Assembly (NCBI RefSeq): GCF_900323545.1
Contig: NZ_OOHN01000008.1
Location: 2,213,517 to 2,277,516, forward strand
Direction of reading: 5' to 3'
Length of the DNA: 64,000 nt
From: Actinomyces sp. Marseille-P3109
GTDB lineage: Bacteria > Actinomycetota > Actinomycetes > Actinomycetales > Actinomycetaceae
Shown here one piece after another: positions 1 to 9,245 of this stretch; positions within the stretch are counted from its first letter, which is position 1, and the number at the start of each line of letters is the position of its first letter. The notes under the pieces were generated by a model, which worked only from the letters and a program-made list of their open reading frames with translations, was not told where the DNA came from and did not search any database. The position numbers and the translations under genes were made by a program.

Positions 1-198
1 TTCCGCCACCCGCCCATCTGCCGAGCGCCGTCAAGCGTCGTCACAACGCATTGTCGAGGAAACTGCACGGTTCGTAGATATCCACAGCCCTCCGCTCGGC
101 CGGGGGCCTCGGCACTCCCATCACGCTGGAAGCGCAATCGGGACAACTATCCTCATGACCCCCATGACCACCCCTATTTTCTGTCTTAGGTTGACCCC

Positions 199-1020
199 AT
201 GAGCGACGTCCGTATCGATACCCCCCGCGGGATCACCCTGGCCGGCACCCTCAGCCTGCCCGCAGGGGCCGCTCCGATCGATCTGGAGGTTTCCACGACG
301 CCCGACGACGACCAGCCCCGACCGGCTCGGGACGAGGGCGTCGTCCTGCTGGCGCACGACTTCCTCACCGACCGGCATGGCCAGGGCGGCCGCCTGGACC
401 GGATCGGCGCCCGTTACCGCGAGGCGGGCCTGGCCACATTTAGTCTGGACTTCTCGGGCCTGGGAGAGTCCGACGACGACGTCATCACCCTGGCGGGAGA
501 GGCTGAGGACCTGCGCGCCGCCTCGAGCTGGCTGGCGGACCTGGGCTTCACGCGGCAGATGATTCACGCCAACGGTTTCGGGGCGACGGCCGCGCTCCTG
601 GCGCGCCCCGAGCAGGTGCGTACGGCCGTGCTCGTGGGGGCGATCGTGGGCCCGCAGTCGATTCTGTGGGAGGAGGTCTTCTCCCCCGAGCAGCTCGACG
701 AGCTCGCCCAGCACGGGCTGACGCGCCTGGTGGATGACAACCCCAACTCGCGCGAGTGGAACGTCCTGTCCAAGGAGACGCTGGCGGACTTCTCCATGCA
801 GGAGCCGCAGCGCACCCTGGCGGACCTGCCCTGGCCAGTGCTCATGGTGCACGGCGTGCTGTCCAACGAGTTGCCGAACACCGCAGAGGCCACGGCCGAG
901 GGCTTCCCGCTGCTGCCCGACTCCAGCCAGATGGTCCACGTCCACGCCGAGTCCCTGGACCAGGCCCAGGAGGAGGTCGCCCGCCTGAGCCTGGAGTGGG
1001 CCCGCCGCCGACTGCGCTGA
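199..1020 (+). CDS. alpha/beta-hydrolase-fold protein, probably lacking the catalytic nucleophile
   Basis: 273-residue protein with the overall pattern of serine aminopeptidase S33-like alpha/beta hydrolases: an oxyanion-type segment (VLLAHDFLTDRHG, about 49-61), a strand-turn FSLDFSGLGES (81-91) and a late segment LMVHGVLSNELP that matches the usual HGxxDxxVP. At the nucleophile elbow, where relatives have HSFGG, this protein reads ANGFGA (124-129), so Gly126 replaces the expected Ser. The catalytic Asp position also looks lost, reading SNE instead of the common ADE. It may be non-catalytic or use another residue. No signal peptide is visible, so it is probably cytosolic. It stands alone, converging on the next gene with a 25-base gap. 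The fold is fairly sure; the function is unknown. Confidence 0.75.
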   Translation: MSDVRIDTPRGITLAGTLSLPAGAAPIDLEVSTTPDDDQPRPARDEGVVLLAHDFLTDRHGQGGRLDRIGARYREAGLATFSLDFSGLGESDDDVITLAGEAEDLRAASSWLADLGFTRQMIHANGFGATAALLARPEQVRTAVLVGAIVGPQSILWEEVFSPEQLDELAQHGLTRLVDDNPNSREWNVLSKETLADFSMQEPQRTLADLPWPVLMVHGVLSNELPNTAEATAEGFPLLPDSSQMVHVHAESLDQAQEEVARLSLEWARRRLR

Positions 1021-1045
1021 GGTCAATGACCGGTGGCTGCTGCGA

Positions 1046-2119
1046 TTAGTCGGATAGCCGGACGACGACGGCCCTGTGGTCGGTACCGGGAATGGTGACG
1101 ACCCTTCCCCCCTTTCCTTCCCAGACCGTGCCGTCGACAAAGACGTGGTCGATGGTGGCGCCGAGCAGGGTCGTGCCCGTGCTGCTGGGCCAGGTGGCCA
1201 AGCCGCCGATACCCGCTTGCTCCCCCGCACTGACGCAGCCGCCCAGGTTCCACAGCGGGGCATGATCGCGGGTGGCGTTGAAGTCCCCGGCCACAATCAG
1301 CCCGGCGGGCGGCCGGCGGCACAGGGAGGCGACGTCGGTCACCGAGCTCCTCCACCACGTCATCGCCCCCGGAAGCGGCGGGTAGGTGTGAGCACCGACG
1401 ATGACGGGGCCGTCGCCGCTCTCCGGCTCCAGCCTGACCGTACCGAAACCGGCCCCGGCAGATTCCTCCACCTGCCTGTAGCCGCCCAGTCGGGAGGCGA
1501 CGAGGACGGTCGTGGAGTACGCCGGGTCGGAGTTCTGGTCGATCCCCTGCTCAGCCAGGTCGGAGGGCATGGCGGTGTCGGAGAAGACCGCGAAGCTCGG
1601 GGGCTGCGCGCCGCTCTCCTTCTTCTGCTCGGTCAGGGCATCGGCCAGCCGCCGTCCGTAGCGCTGAGTCGTCTCCGGCAGCACGAGGACGTCGGCCCCC
1701 ACCGCATCCGCCAGCCCTGCAACCGCCTCGACATCTGCGCCCTCCCGCTCAGTGTTGAGGCTCAAGACGCTCACGGCGCCGGCATCGACGGGTCGTTGTC
1801 GAAGCCCCCTGGACACCAGAACGCCGCCATGAGCCCCCGCCACCAGCAGAAAAACCAGTCCAACCACTGCGGTACGCACACCCGTCCGGCAGGTTCCCGG
1901 CCCAGTCCGAGACGGCTGCCCACGCCGCCGACGACGCCACAGGATCGCGACCGTGAGGAGCAGAAGGCCCAAGGACGCCGCGCCGACCGCCAGCAGCGAG
2001 CGCAACGCAATGAGCTGGGCGCAGGGGAAGACCGTCGTCGGGGGCAGAACGCTCACCAACGTCAGGGCGACGACGGCCACGACAGGACCCCACCGAAGAA
2101 GCTGTTGACGTCGAGTCAT
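1046..2119 (-). CDS. endonuclease/exonuclease/phosphatase (EEP) family membrane protein
   Basis: The N-terminus holds about three hydrophobic segments, followed by an extracytoplasmic EEP domain. The family signature runs in order: LSLNTE, VLVLPETT, VIVGAHTYPP, LIVAGDFNATRDH, ATIDHVFVDG and GTDHRAVVVRL. These carry the metal-binding Asn/Glu, the catalytic His and the Asp-Asn and Asp-His pairs of the DNase I/sphingomyelinase superfamily. The frame is open to 2224, but the start MTRRQQ at 2119 puts the first membrane helix close to the N-terminus and avoids overlap with the divergent helicase gene. The protein is then 357 residues. The substrate cannot be told; actinobacterial relatives of this layout are mostly uncharacterised. 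The shared upstream region is only about 95 bases, so both promoters must lie close together. Confidence 0.85.
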   Translation of the reverse strand: MTRRQQLLRWGPVVAVVALTLVSVLPPTTVFPCAQLIALRSLLAVGAASLGLLLLTVAILWRRRRRGQPSRTGPGTCRTGVRTAVVGLVFLLVAGAHGGVLVSRGLRQRPVDAGAVSVLSLNTEREGADVEAVAGLADAVGADVLVLPETTQRYGRRLADALTEQKKESGAQPPSFAVFSDTAMPSDLAEQGIDQNSDPAYSTTVLVASRLGGYRQVEESAGAGFGTVRLEPESGDGPVIVGAHTYPPLPGAMTWWRSSVTDVASLCRRPPAGLIVAGDFNATRDHAPLWNLGGCVSAGEQAGIGGLATWPSSTGTTLLGATIDHVFVDGTVWEGKGGRVVTIPGTDHRAVVVRLSD

Positions 2120-2213
2120 GTCCGCACTCAACCAGACCCCGGCGGCCTTCTGCCAGCTTCCGTAACCGAGGAGCTCAGCACGATCGGCGTCCCGGACAAA
2201 CGAACCCGCATCC

Positions 2214-5200
2214 ATGGGGGACAATGGGCCACCTATGAAACAGGGCGAGGATCGGTACCAGGGTCACAGCGGCGATCAGGCCGGCGGGCACAGCAGTGGT
2301 CAGGGCAAGGACCAGCGTGAGGAGAAACCTGGTGAGCAGGGCGAACGCGGTACCGGTGGCGCACCGGCCAAGCAGGGCCGGCGCAACCCACGCAGCGATG
2401 GCCGCAGCCGCCAGGCTCGGCGCTCAGGCAAGGGCCCGAGCCGACGTCGCAGCACCTGGAGGGGCTACTCCCCCGAGCAGCTCGCCGCCCGCGCTGCAGC
2501 CGTCCCGGCGATCGTCTACCCCGAGGAGCTGCCGGTCTCCGCCCGCCGCGAAGAGATCGCCGCGGCCATCGCCGACCACCAGGTCGTCATCGTCGCCGGC
2601 GAGACCGGCAGTGGTAAGACCACCCAGCTGCCCAAGATCTGCCTGGAGCTGGGCCGGGGCGTGACCGGGATGATCGGCCACACCCAGCCGCGGCGCATCG
2701 CCGCCCGCAGCGTGGCCGAGCGCATCGCCTCCGAGCTGGGCACCCCGATCGGGCCGGGCGGCGTCGTCGGCTACCAGGTGCGCTTCACCGAGGAGGTCGG
2801 CAAGAACACCCTGGTCAAGCTCATGACCGACGGCATCCTGCTGGCGGAGATCCAGTCCGACCCCCAGCTGCGCCGCTACGACACGATCATCGTGGACGAG
2901 GCCCACGAGCGCAGCCTCAACATCGACTTCATCCTGGGCTACCTGGCGCGCCTGCTGCCCCAGCGCCCCGACCTCAAGGTCATCATCACCTCGGCCACCA
3001 TCGACTCCGAGCGCTTCGCCGAGCACTTCGGCCGCGAGCAGATCGGCGACCGGGGGCGGCCCTTCACCGTTCCCGCCCCGGTCATCGAGGTCTCCGGGCG
3101 CACCTACCCCGTCGAGGTCCGCTACCGTCCACTGGCTCCCGACGACGTCGAGCCCGACTCCGACGACACCGGCGAGCCGGCCGGCGCCGCCGCCGGGTCC
3201 CGGCCCGGCCCGGCGGCTCCCGGCGAGCTGAGCGAGACCGAGCTGGAGGCCCTGACCTCCCCCGACCCGGCGGTGCGCGCCGCCGCACGGGCCCGCCGCG
3301 AGGCCATCCGCTCCACTGCCGGCTCCACGTCGCTCGCTCCCCGGAACCAGGGCGCTCGCGGCAAGGGCCGAGGCCGTACCGCTCCCGGCGGAGCGAGCAC
3401 CGAGGCCGGCGAGCCCAAGGACCAGGTGACCGGGATCCTCGACGCCGTCGACGAGCTCCTGGGCGAGCCCAGCGGCGACATCCTCATCTTCCTGGCCGGT
3501 GAGCGCGACATCCGCGACACCGAGGCGGCCCTCATCGACCATCTGGGGGCGCGCTACACGCCCGACGGCCGCTCGCGCACGCCGGGCGCCATTGAGGTCG
3601 TACCCCTGTACTCGCGCCTGAGCGCCGCCGAGCAGCACCGGGTCTTCGAGGCCCATCGGGTGCGCCGCATCGTCCTGGCCACGAACGTGGCCGAGACCTC
3701 CCTGACGGTTCCTGGCATCCGTTACGTCGTCGACCCGGGCCTGGCGCGCATCTCCCGCTACTCCAACCGCACCAAGGTCCAGCGCCTGCCGATCGAGCCG
3801 GTCAGCCGGGCCAGTGCCAACCAGCGGGCGGGCCGCTGCGGGCGCGTGGCCGACGGCATCGCGATCCGTCTATACTCACAGGCCGACTTCGAGGCGCGCC
3901 CGGAGTACACCGAGCCGGAGATCCTGCGCACCTCGCTGGCCAGCGTCATTCTGCAGATGGCGGCCCTGGGGCTGGGGGCGGTGGAGGACTTCCCCTTCCT
4001 GGACGCCCCCGACTCCCGTCAGGTCCGCTCCGGCCTGCAGCTGCTCACGGAGATCGGTGCGATCGAGCCGGCCGGGTCCGCCTCCGCCCGGTCCGACGAC
4101 GTCTCCGGGCAGGGCCGGAGGGGGCCGCGTCTGACGGAGATCGGGCGACGCCTGGCCCGCCTGCCGATCGACCCGCGCTTGGGGCGCATGCTCCTGGAGG
4201 CGGGAGAGCTGGGCTGCGTCGGGGAGGTCATGGTCATCGTGGCGGCCCTGTCCATCCAGGACGTGCGCGAGCGCCCAGCGGACAAGCAGGAGGCCTCTGA
4301 CGCCCTGCACCGGCGCTTCGCCGACCCGACGAGCGACTTCCTGACCTACTTGAACCTGTGGCGCTACCTGCGCACCCAGAGCCGGGAGCTGTCAGGCTCG
4401 GCGTTCCGGCGCATGTGCCGCGCCGAGTTCCTGCACTACCTGCGGGTGCGCGAGTGGCAGGACGTCCACGCCCAGCTGCGTCAGCTCGCCCGTCCCCTCG
4501 GCCTGGACGCCGCCCCGGTGGAGCTGCCCACGGCCCGCTCGATCCGGGCCGCCACCGAGGCCCTGGAGCCGGGCAGCCACGCCGCCCAGATCGCCAACGG
4601 GGGCGTGGCGGCCGCCGTCGTGGCCCTGGGGCGCAGCGCAGACACTCCCGACGCCGACGCGATCCACCGCTCGCTGCTGGTGGGGCTGCTGTCCAACGTG
4701 GGCAACTGGGACGAGCGGCGTCGGGAGTACGCCGGTGCGCGCGGGACGCGCTTCACGATCTGGCCGGGCTCGGGCCTGCGCCGCAAGACCTACGACTGGG
4801 TGATGACTGCCGAGCTGGTGGAGACCTCCCGGCTCTTCGCACGCACGGTGGCCAAGGTGGACTCCCGGTGGATCGAGCAGGTGGCGGACCGGGCGGGCCT
4901 GACCCGCCGCGTGTTCGGCGAGCCCTACTGGTCGACCCGCCAGGGGGCGGCCATGGTCCACGAGAAGGTGCTGCTCTACGGGATGACCCTGGTGGCGGAC
5001 CGGCCGGCGACGCTGGCGAGCGTGGGAACGGACTCGGCCCGCCAGGTCGCTCGGGAGATGTTCATCCGCTCGGGCCTGGTGGAGGGCGGCTGGCACGCCC
5101 GGCACGGCTTCGTGGAGCGCAACCGGGCCCTCATCGAGGAGCTCCAGGACGTGGAGCGGCGTCGACGCGAGCACGGCCTGCTGGCCGACGACACCGCCCT

Positions 5201-6977
5201 GTTCGACTTCTACGACGACCGCGTCCCCGAGGAGGTGACCTCGGCGGCGGCCTTCGATGCGTGGTGGAAGGATCAGCGGCGCACCGCCCCGGACCTGCTG
5301 GACTTCACGCGCGAGCTGCTGCTGCCCGGTGGGGACGACGCCAGCGGCTTCCCGGACACGTGGGTGCAGGGCGACCTCACCCTGAGCCTGAACTACGTCT
5401 TCGAGCCGGGCCAGGCCGAGGACGGGGTCAGCGTCCAGGTACCGGTGGAGGTGCTGGGGCGCCTGAGCCCGGAGGGCTTCGACTGGCTGGTGCCGGGCAT
5501 GCGCCCCGAGCTGTGCGTGGCCACGATCCGGGCGCTGCCCAAGCGGGTGCGCCGCCAGCTGGTACCGGCCCCGGACGTGGGCGCCCAGGTGCGGGCGCAG
5601 ATCGAGCGGGACTTCCCGACGCCGCCGGGCGCGAGCTGCCCGGAGATCCCCTTCGAGGAGGCCTTCGGCCGAGTGGTCTCCCGGCTCAGGGGTGTGGAGA
5701 TCACGGAGGACGACTGGGCCGAGGCCGCCGAGCGGCTGCCGGATCACCTGGCGATGGCCTTCGCGGCCCTGGACGCGCAGGGCCGGGTCATCGGCCGCGG
5801 CCGGGACCTGGTCTCGCTCCAGCAGCGGCTGTCGGGAAAGACGGAGGCCGCCGTGCGCTCCGCGGTGCGCGGTGCTCTGGCTCAGGCGATGGCCGAGGCC
5901 CAGGAGCGCCAGGAGTCTCGGGGCAGCGGCGGGAGGTCCGGCCGCAAGGGGCGCAGGAGGAAAGGTGGGCAGGTTGCTGTCGCCCGGCGTCCCGACGGCG
6001 CTGCCGAAGCCACCGGGGCCGGCACCGGTCTGGAGGAGCGCAACGGCCTGACCGACTGGCCCAGCGGTGTACCGGGCCTCGGCGACCCGGACGGATCGAC
6101 GATCCCGGCCTCGGTGGAGTCGGCGGGCCGGGCCGGCCTGGTGGTGCGCGGCTACCCGGCCCTGGTGGCCACCTCGACCAGGAGCGCGGACCTGAGGATC
6201 CTGCCCGACGCCGTCGCCCAGCGTGGCGCTCACGGCGCCGGGGTCACGGCGCTGGCCCTGGCGCGGACCGCCTTACCGACGGCTCGGGTGAAGAGCCGAT
6301 GGAGCGCGCAGGAGTCGCTCATCCTGGCGGCCAGCCCCTACCGGAGCACCGAGGCGCTGGTGGAGGACATGGAGGCAGCCGCTGCGCGGGTCGTGGCCGG
6401 GCGCTGGGCGGCCTCGGAGTCCGGCACGCCGCTGGCCGAGGTGCGCAGGCGGGAGGTCTTCGCCTCCCTGGTCGGGGTCATGCGCGATGAGCTCGAGGAC
6501 GAGGTCTACCGGGTGGCGCAGCATGCCGCAGCGGCGCTCAAGGCTTCCCGGGAGGTGGATCGTGCGGTGGGCGAGCGCACCTCGCTGACTCTGCTGGGCA
6601 CGCTCCAGGAGGTGCGCGAGCACGCGGCGGCCCTGGTCCCGGACGGCTTCATCGCCGCCACTCCGCCGGAGCACCTGGCGTATCTGGAGCGCTACCTGAG
6701 GGCGCTGGTGATGCGGGTGGAGAAGGCGGCCTCCTCGCCGTCGGGAGCCTCCCAGGATGCGGCTCTGGCCTTCCAGGTCTCCCAGGCCCAGGAGGTGGTG
6801 GACAAGGCCCGCGTCAAGGCCGCCTCGCTGCCGGCCGATCCCCAGCGCGAGGCGCTGCTGGAGGAGGCGCGCTGGATGGTCGAGGAGCTGCGGGTCAGCC
6901 TGTTCGCCCAGACCCTGGGCACGAGCCGCAAGGTGAGCCTTCAGCGCATCACCAAGCTCTGCGCCCAGATCGCCTGA
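2214..6977 (+). CDS. hrpA: ATP-dependent RNA helicase HrpA (DEAH box)
   Basis: 1587-residue DEAH/RHA helicase. Walker A GETGSGKT lies at 129-136, DEAH at 228-231, the SAT motif in ITSATIDSERF, and motif VI in NQRAGRCGRVADG. The helicase-associated and OB-like regions follow, and the C-terminal half is the HrpA-type DUF3418 region. E. coli HrpA is about 1300 residues. The extra length comes from a basic, Gly/Gln/Arg-rich N-terminal tail (about 1-85), a low-complexity insertion between the two RecA-like lobes (about 303-400, Ala/Gly/Pro/Arg-rich), and a basic RKGRRRKGG-type linker near 1240-1270. ATG 2214 and ATG 2235 are both possible starts. A role in RNA remodelling and ribosome rescue is inferred from the family. 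Confidence 0.95.
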   Translation: MGDNGPPMKQGEDRYQGHSGDQAGGHSSGQGKDQREEKPGEQGERGTGGAPAKQGRRNPRSDGRSRQARRSGKGPSRRRSTWRGYSPEQLAARAAAVPAIVYPEELPVSARREEIAAAIADHQVVIVAGETGSGKTTQLPKICLELGRGVTGMIGHTQPRRIAARSVAERIASELGTPIGPGGVVGYQVRFTEEVGKNTLVKLMTDGILLAEIQSDPQLRRYDTIIVDEAHERSLNIDFILGYLARLLPQRPDLKVIITSATIDSERFAEHFGREQIGDRGRPFTVPAPVIEVSGRTYPVEVRYRPLAPDDVEPDSDDTGEPAGAAAGSRPGPAAPGELSETELEALTSPDPAVRAAARARREAIRSTAGSTSLAPRNQGARGKGRGRTAPGGASTEAGEPKDQVTGILDAVDELLGEPSGDILIFLAGERDIRDTEAALIDHLGARYTPDGRSRTPGAIEVVPLYSRLSAAEQHRVFEAHRVRRIVLATNVAETSLTVPGIRYVVDPGLARISRYSNRTKVQRLPIEPVSRASANQRAGRCGRVADGIAIRLYSQADFEARPEYTEPEILRTSLASVILQMAALGLGAVEDFPFLDAPDSRQVRSGLQLLTEIGAIEPAGSASARSDDVSGQGRRGPRLTEIGRRLARLPIDPRLGRMLLEAGELGCVGEVMVIVAALSIQDVRERPADKQEASDALHRRFADPTSDFLTYLNLWRYLRTQSRELSGSAFRRMCRAEFLHYLRVREWQDVHAQLRQLARPLGLDAAPVELPTARSIRAATEALEPGSHAAQIANGGVAAAVVALGRSADTPDADAIHRSLLVGLLSNVGNWDERRREYAGARGTRFTIWPGSGLRRKTYDWVMTAELVETSRLFARTVAKVDSRWIEQVADRAGLTRRVFGEPYWSTRQGAAMVHEKVLLYGMTLVADRPATLASVGTDSARQVAREMFIRSGLVEGGWHARHGFVERNRALIEELQDVERRRREHGLLADDTALFDFYDDRVPEEVTSAAAFDAWWKDQRRTAPDLLDFTRELLLPGGDDASGFPDTWVQGDLTLSLNYVFEPGQAEDGVSVQVPVEVLGRLSPEGFDWLVPGMRPELCVATIRALPKRVRRQLVPAPDVGAQVRAQIERDFPTPPGASCPEIPFEEAFGRVVSRLRGVEITEDDWAEAAERLPDHLAMAFAALDAQGRVIGRGRDLVSLQQRLSGKTEAAVRSAVRGALAQAMAEAQERQESRGSGGRSGRKGRRRKGGQVAVARRPDGAAEATGAGTGLEERNGLTDWPSGVPGLGDPDGSTIPASVESAGRAGLVVRGYPALVATSTRSADLRILPDAVAQRGAHGAGVTALALARTALPTARVKSRWSAQESLILAASPYRSTEALVEDMEAAAARVVAGRWAASESGTPLAEVRRREVFASLVGVMRDELEDEVYRVAQHAAAALKASREVDRAVGERTSLTLLGTLQEVREHAAALVPDGFIAATPPEHLAYLERYLRALVMRVEKAASSPSGASQDAALAFQVSQAQEVVDKARVKAASLPADPQREALLEEARWMVEELRVSLFAQTLGTSRKVSLQRITKLCAQIA

Positions 6978-7228
6978 CCGCCCTCGATCCACTCGCCTGG
7001 TCACCCCCTGTCCCTTCGCGGACGTACCGTGAGACGTCATCCTTGCGATGACAACATCTCCTCCCCCAGGAGGATGTCGGCCGGCGCCCCATTCGCCCGG
7101 CGGGACGATTGCACCGATGTCCGGTGCGGCTAGCCTGGAGTCATTGAGGAAGAACGATCACTGCGACGCCTGCTTTCTCCGTTTCTCCGTCCCAGGCGTC
7201 TCACGGACGCTTTCTCCGGTTCCACACA

Positions 7229-7263
7229 GTCGGCCCCCGCACCTCTGAGGTGCGGGGGCCGAC
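7229..7263. terminator. bidirectional hairpin terminator between hrpA and cls
   Basis: A 16-bp perfect stem with a 3-base loop, core GGCCCCCGCACCT and its complement. It sits between two convergent 3' ends (6977 and 7296). There is no long T-tract, but the very strong GC stem and its position support termination of both genes. The rest of the 318-base gap shows nothing coding-like. Confidence 0.8.
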
Positions 7264-7295
7264 GACGTCGTCAGCTGTCGATCCGGCCGGTGTTC

Positions 7296-8822
7296 CTACA
7301 GCACGGCGGACATGAGGCGGCAGACGTTGTCCACGTAGCGGTTGTACCAGGGCTCGGTGGCCCAGTCCTCGGCCGTCAGCTCGGTGCAGATGCCCCGGTA
7401 GTCGGCGTCGTTGATGCGCAGCAGGTCGTCGAGGTCCCCGCCGAAGGCCAGCAGCATGACCTCGTAGTTGAGGGCGAAGGAGCGGAAGTCCATGTTGGAG
7501 GAACCGATGACCCCGACCTCGTCGTCGACCGTCATGTACTTCGAGTGCAGGACCGTCGGCGAGGGGTAGAGGTAGATCCGCACCCCTGCTGCCAGAAGCG
7601 CCGAGTAGTAGGAGCGCTGGGCATGGCTGACGATGAACTGGTCGGACTCCTTGCCCACGAACAGCTCGACCTCCACCCCCCGGTAGGCGGCCGACGTCAT
7701 CGCCGACAGGAGTGCCTCGTCAGGGATGAAGTAGGGGCTGGTGATGGACACGCGCCGCTTGGCCCCGTTGATGAGCGCCAGGAACATCCGCAGGTTCGGC
7801 TCGGTGGGGTAGCCGGGCCCGGAGGGCACGAGCTGCATGGCGTTGACGACGGCGTCGGGCCGCCCCGGCCGCGGGGCCGGAGTCCCCACCAGGACACCCG
7901 GGAGCCCCGCCATCTCCGGCAGGGTCTCCAAGGGCGTTCCCAGGGCCAGGTCGAAGGCCTCGAGCTGCTCGCCGGCCTCGAAGTACCAGTCCATGGCGAA
8001 GATGGCCTGGGCCTCCAGGACGATCTCCCCGGTGACCTCCACGGACAGGTCCTCCCAGCGACGTCCGATGCGCACGTTGCGCCGGGTCCTGTAGGTGGGG
8101 TCGATGACGTTGTGGCTGCCGATGAAGGCCTTCTCACCGTCGATGACGAGGATCTTGCGATGGTTGCGCAGGTCCGGGCGGCGCCAGCGTCGCTTGAGCG
8201 GCAGCAGCGGCATCATGAGCCGCCAGTGGATGCCGGCGTCGGTCATGCGCTGGCAGAACTGCTTCCAGCCGGGGTACTTGCGGCTGCCCAGGTGGTCCAG
8301 CAGGAGGCGCACCGTGACCCCGCGGGCCACCGCGCGCTCCAGGGAGGAGAAGAAGACGTCAGTGACCTCGTCCCAGCTCATGATGTAGAACTCGACGTGG
8401 ACGTGGTCGGTGGCGGCGTCGACGGCGCGGGCCATGGCCTCGTAGGTGGTGCGCGGCTCAGCGTGGACGGCTACCACCTCGCCGCTGACGCAGGGCAGCC
8501 CGGTGAGCCGGCGGTTCATGCGCAGTGCCCCGGCCAGGTAGGTCGAGGGCTGGGCCCCTTGAGGCAGGTCGGGCATGGCGCGGGTGTAGTCGAGGGTGAT
8601 CTCGTTGACGGTGTGCTGTTGACGGCGACGAGTGCCGTGCACCCACGGGCTGCCGATGAGCAGGTAGAGCGGGAGTCCTACCAGGGGCAGCAGGAAGATG
8701 AGCAGCAGCCACGCGGTCGACGACGACGGGCGGCGATTCTCGGGGACCGTGCCCAGCGCAGCGATCTTGATGAGGTACTCGATGACGACCCAGGTGGTCG
8801 CCAGTACCGGCGGCAACGTCAT
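7296..8822 (-). CDS. cls: cardiolipin synthase (phospholipase D family)
   Basis: 508 residues, the normal length for bacterial Cls. Two N-terminal membrane helices (about 10-25 and 38-57) are followed by two phospholipase D modules. HKD motif 1 has His221, Lys223 and Asp228 (HRKILVIDGEKAFIGSHN). Motif 2 has His426, Lys428 and Asp433 (HSKYMTVDDEVGVIGSSN). The enzyme transfers a phosphatidyl group to make cardiolipin at the cytoplasmic membrane. It is transcribed alone, toward the hairpin at 7229-7263. Nothing is unusual apart from an Arg-rich loop (about 210-223) just before the first HKD motif. Confidence 0.93.
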   Translation of the reverse strand: MTLPPVLATTWVVIEYLIKIAALGTVPENRRPSSSTAWLLLIFLLPLVGLPLYLLIGSPWVHGTRRRQQHTVNEITLDYTRAMPDLPQGAQPSTYLAGALRMNRRLTGLPCVSGEVVAVHAEPRTTYEAMARAVDAATDHVHVEFYIMSWDEVTDVFFSSLERAVARGVTVRLLLDHLGSRKYPGWKQFCQRMTDAGIHWRLMMPLLPLKRRWRRPDLRNHRKILVIDGEKAFIGSHNVIDPTYRTRRNVRIGRRWEDLSVEVTGEIVLEAQAIFAMDWYFEAGEQLEAFDLALGTPLETLPEMAGLPGVLVGTPAPRPGRPDAVVNAMQLVPSGPGYPTEPNLRMFLALINGAKRRVSITSPYFIPDEALLSAMTSAAYRGVEVELFVGKESDQFIVSHAQRSYYSALLAAGVRIYLYPSPTVLHSKYMTVDDEVGVIGSSNMDFRSFALNYEVMLLAFGGDLDDLLRINDADYRGICTELTAEDWATEPWYNRYVDNVCRLMSAVL

Positions 8823-9245
8823 GTTCGCATCATGTCATGTCCGTCGAGCGGGCCTCGGAAAGAAGCCTGGGCGCGGGCCGGATGGCCCTACGCCCAGGCA
8901 CTGCGAAGGCCCGCCCCGGTTGAACCACCGGGCCGGGCCCTTCGCAACGAGGTCGCTTACCGGTTCCCATTCGGCAGCGGATCCTCCTTCACTGAAACGC
9001 CCGAGCACATTCCCTTGGCTGTGGCCCGGACTCGGTGCCCACCGGTCAGCGGTACTCCCCAGTACCTCGCGGTCGCCACCGTCCAGTGGTGACTATGACT
9101 CTGCCGACGCTGTCTGAAAGAAACCTGAAAATAATGCATCTAAATGATGACGCTTGGTGACGATACGGTTACGGCTTCCCGAGCACTGCCCTACAGTACC
9201 TCACAAACGTTGGAACGACAGCATCCGTGGGGCTCATCTCCGAAC
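8823..9245. other. intergenic region upstream of cls
   Basis: No convincing gene. It holds the hairpin at 8903-8945 and presumably the cls promoter. The last 150 bases before 9245 are visibly richer in A and T than the surroundings. Confidence 0.6.
8903..8945 (-). terminator. hairpin downstream of the lysozyme-like-domain gene
   Basis: GCGAAGGCCCG pairs with CGGGCCCTTCGC with one unpaired base, and an inner CCGGT/ACCGG stem stacks on it. It lies about 300 bases beyond the stop of the 9246 gene and upstream of cls, so it could end that transcript. No T-run follows on the minus strand. Confidence 0.5.

Noticed and set aside
2120..2224. Longer N-terminus for the EEP-family protein
   Set aside because: It would overlap the divergent hrpA start and add a charged leader before the first membrane helix; start 2119 is more natural.
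7048..7248. Small plus-strand frame after hrpA
   Set aside because: Pro/Ser/His-rich composition, and it runs into the left arm of the terminator; typical random frame in GC-rich DNA.
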